In this document: in pieces, positions 62,060-64,000 of the stretch
Layout: the number at the start of each line of letters is the position of its first letter
Numbering within the stretch: the stretch's first letter is position 1
Source of the DNA: Polytrichum commune
Lineage: Eukaryota > Streptophyta > Polytrichopsida > Polytrichales > Polytrichaceae
Direction: 5' to 3'
Assembly (NCBI GenBank): GCA_950295325.1
Contig: OX485803.1
Coordinates: forward strand, 19,964,001-20,028,000
DNA: 64,000 nt
The notes under the pieces: model-generated
What the model saw: only the letters and a program-made list of their open reading frames with translations
The model's database searches: none
Told to the model about the DNA's origin: nothing
Program-made: the position numbers and the translations under genes

Positions 62060-62740
62060 AAGGCTAGCATTCTATCACTAAGAAAAGGTGAGCTTGCCTC
62101 ACCTACCCTTATTCCTAATTAGAGAAGATTACAATGCAACATTTGATTTCATGAACCCAATTTTTAAAACATATATTCCACATACGTCTTCTCTTCGGCT
62201 TCCATAGCCAAATTCTTATTGCTGGATCTAAGGAATAGTTAAAAGCAATAACCTTGGTAGGTGAGATGCAGACTCTGGGCTAGCTGACAGAGTGCTGGAT
62301 TCAAGAAGACTAGCATTCAATTACTAAGAAGGGGTGAGCCTCCTTCACCTCCCCTTATTCCTCATTAAACAAGATAACAATGCAAGATTCGATTTCACAA
62401 ACAGAAACAAAAAACCACATATTCCACACCTCTCCAATCTGCCTTCTCCTTGACTTCAATAACCCAATTCTTGTTGCTGGATCTAAGGAATGGTTTGAAC
62501 CAATGAGCTTGCTGAGGTGAGAAGGCTTGCATTCAATCACTATGAAGCTGTGATCTTGCTTCATCTATCCTTATTCCTAATTAAAGAAGACTAAAGTGCA
62601 ACATTTGATTCCACAAATCATAAACACAAAAACAACCCTCTCACATCTGCCTTCTCCTTGATTTCAATAACCCAATTCTTCCTGCTGGATCTAAAGAGTA
62701 GTTTAATACAATGAGCTTGGTGAGGTAAGAGCTAGCTGAT
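62060..62740. repeat. Three-unit degenerate tandem array (~220-245 bp)
   Basis: Units begin near 62063, 62308 and 62526 with the block GCATTC(T/A)ATCACTAAGAA, continue with CACCTACCCTTATTCCTAATT and later TTGCTGGATCTAAGGAATAG. The array ends shortly before the TNP2-like gene and could be part of its promoter. Confidence 0.75.
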
Positions 62741-62882
62741 GGCAGAGTGTTGTGTTGTTTTATGCGGCATACAAATGAGGAATTAGTCTACTCTTTCTTT
62801 TGATATTGCAATCTTGTTGACATCGTTTCTAGCCGACCCTCGGTTCACTGCATGACCCTTACCTTGGCAGGTTTTAGGCGCG

Positions 62883-64000
62883 ATGGAGGGTATCCGCCGC
62901 CAAGCCCCGGACCAACAGCGCATACAGAGGCGGGATGTGAAGCTGTTGGAGCGAGAGCTTGCATTCGCCAGAACCATGAATTGGACGAAGATGCCCTGCC
63001 CTTGTCGGATACATATGCGAGAGGCGGAGCTCACCATTGCATCGTATAAGCGGTGTGTCAGGACAAATTCGCGACACCCGTGGTTTTATGGAGCCACCGA
63101 GGTGCATAAACTTTGTTTGCATCTCTTTGCATGCATTGGTCCTGCCTCCACGGTGTATTACCTGAATGCATTGTCGTGTTCGCGCATGAGCGTGTCAATA
63201 ACAGATTAGTGAGCTTTCAATTCATGTATACGAAAACTTTGGATGTAGGGTTGCAGATATCAGTTTGTGGACATCGGGATACCATTTTTGACGCAGTGTG
63301 TGATTTTATGTGAATCTTTATGTCAAACAAAGCCAGGGTTTTGCCATGGATGATTCGGACGATGAATGGGAGGGGCACATAACGTGGTATTATGGGGCTC
63401 AGGCAAGGGCGTGTCCAAATGCACTCAGAAGGAGGGATTTAGATCCGGGTATGGATATGAATGAGATGGTGGTTCGGAGTCTTGACATCGTGGATAGGAT
63501 TCGAGAGGAGGCAGCGAACGACCGCGAGCAACCTGCAAGTCCGCAACGCCCTCCTGCAGCAGAGAATGGACCACCAAGTCCCAAAATCCTTCGTGGAGCG
63601 GCTGGAGTCCAAGATATGGAGGTCGACCGTGAATTGGAGGGGTCCCAGCGCAGAGAGGACAGTGCGCATGCTAGTCCACTGCGCGGAGATTCTCCGTTCC
63701 AAGACGTCGATGAGTCGCATGGGCAGTACGACGCAGAGGTTCGTCGAGAGGAAGTTGACCCGGTACAAGGAAACTATACCTCTGAGCAAGACGAGCTCTC
63801 AGATGACGACGAGGCTATGGACTGGGGAGAATCCGAAGACGAATCAGACGCGGCGGTAACTGCGTTGGAGGAGGCTGCCGCGACCCCATTGTTTGCTGGA
63901 TCCAATCACTCCAGCATGGGCACCACTTATGTTCTTCTAAGTGGAGGAAAGCTGAACGGGTGCTCCGACACATACATGGACGAGCTCTTCCGAACGCTGA
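62883..64000 (+). CDS. TNP2-like CACTA transposase, N-terminal part (runs off the window)
   Basis: Exon 1 is proposed at 62883-63101 (73 codons) and exon 2 from 63337 to the window end, with a 235-bp intron (GTGCAT donor, CCAG acceptor) in phase 0. Exon 2, from ATG 63346 alone, is open for 218 codons. Exon 1 has MPCPCRIHMRE and a RHPWFYG ending, like the Cys/His-rich transposase-associated domain that precedes TNP2. Exon 2 starts MDDSDDEWEGHITWYYGAQA, continues through a long acidic linker and reaches ATPLFAGSNHSSMGTTYVLL and ELFRTL. That pattern (TPL(F/Y)xG...L..(H/N)G.S...EL..LL) marks entry into the TNP2 region. The catalytic core lies beyond base 64000. No stop or shift is present. Confidence 0.7.

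Larger units (their letters stand above)
58619..62882. other. Interior of the CACTA element between the divergent genes
   Basis: The first part is the promoter and leader side of the TNP1-like gene. The rest is AT-rich DNA unlike the GC-richer coding parts, with an 82-bp direct repeat at 60010 and 60773, an exon-like segment at 61058-61174 and a tandem array at 62060-62740. It may contain nested insertions or captured host DNA. Minus ORFs 60018-60353 and 60154-60606 show no motif. Confidence 0.4.
53553..64000. mobile_element. CACTA-type DNA transposon (right end outside window)
   Basis: A left terminus is proposed at 53553, reading CACTACTAGCAGGGGCGTCG, next to AAC. Inside lie a TNP1-like gene (minus) and the beginning of a TNP2-like gene (plus), the two proteins of autonomous CACTA elements. 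GC content rises sharply at the terminus. Subterminal DNA (53.6-54.5 kb) has short direct repeats, for example two copies of a TCCGACGTGGA block near 53776-53815 and two blocks sharing TAGCCTACAGTG and CACACCTAATTA at 54307-54470, as expected for transposase binding regions. The element would be over 10.4 kb long. The 3-bp duplication cannot be tested without the other end. Confidence 0.6.

Noticed and set aside
1-64000. tRNA and rRNA genes
   Set aside because: I looked for T-loop-like GGTTCRANTCC boxes with partner stems and for conserved rRNA blocks and found none that hold up.

Overview
The window is nuclear DNA of a land plant. Genes have many GT-AG introns, the intergenic DNA is AT-rich and full of transposons, and the host genes match plant families. 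The style of the transposon proteins suggests a bryophyte or another early-diverging lineage, but I cannot name the organism. I see no tRNA, rRNA or CRISPR.

Layout. (1) 59-4628, minus: an intact ABCG half-transporter of the ABCG11/WBC11 type. Ten exons are in the window and the C-terminus lies beyond its left edge. A ~280-bp tandem array (5.55-6.76 kb) lies upstream, then a second array (7.1-7.94 kb). (2) 8.6-15.95 kb, minus: the most unusual locus. A decayed multi-exon gene encodes a ParB-like domain followed by a permuted DNA methyltransferase-like domain. Below it lie an FCP1/NIF-type phosphatase pseudogene and a conserved companion ORF. Eighteen copies of a 22-bp CpG-containing palindrome are scattered through this locus and nowhere else in the window, many of them inside short introns. 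(3) 16.3-21.0 kb: remains of a Ty3/gypsy element and a second, plus-strand copy of the phosphatase plus companion ORF. (4) 22-32 kb: small inverted-repeat elements, including a CACTA-type MITE with an ATT duplication, and a damaged Ty1/copia element with both LTRs (28.26-31.29 kb) that carries a long foldback sequence. (5) 36.3-38.8 kb: a degenerate tandem array interrupted by a MITE with 46-bp perfect inverted repeats around seven near-palindromic units. (6) 42033-45001, plus: an intact two-exon gene for a membrane-anchored SAM-dependent methyltransferase of the Arabidopsis At1g29790-like family. Its upstream DNA holds a degenerate tandem array and a hairpin. (7) 45-53.5 kb: AT-rich DNA with no gene I can support. 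(8) 53.55 kb to the right edge: a large CACTA-type DNA transposon. It has a CACTA terminus at 53553, an intact eight-exon TNP1-like gene on the minus strand (880 codons) and the start of a TNP2-like transposase gene on the plus strand, open to the window edge.

How it fits together. The two host genes (ABCG, membrane methyltransferase) are ordinary conserved plant genes separated by tens of kilobases of mobile DNA. The CACTA element looks young because its reading frames are open. The ParB-methyltransferase/phosphatase locus is old. Every premature stop I could place in frame there is TAG or TGA and is one C-to-T or G-to-A transition from CAG, CGA or TGG, as expected for decay of methylated DNA. 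A ParB-like DNA methyltransferase gene surrounded by its own private set of palindromes is the best candidate for an undescribed system; any link between protein and sites is inference.
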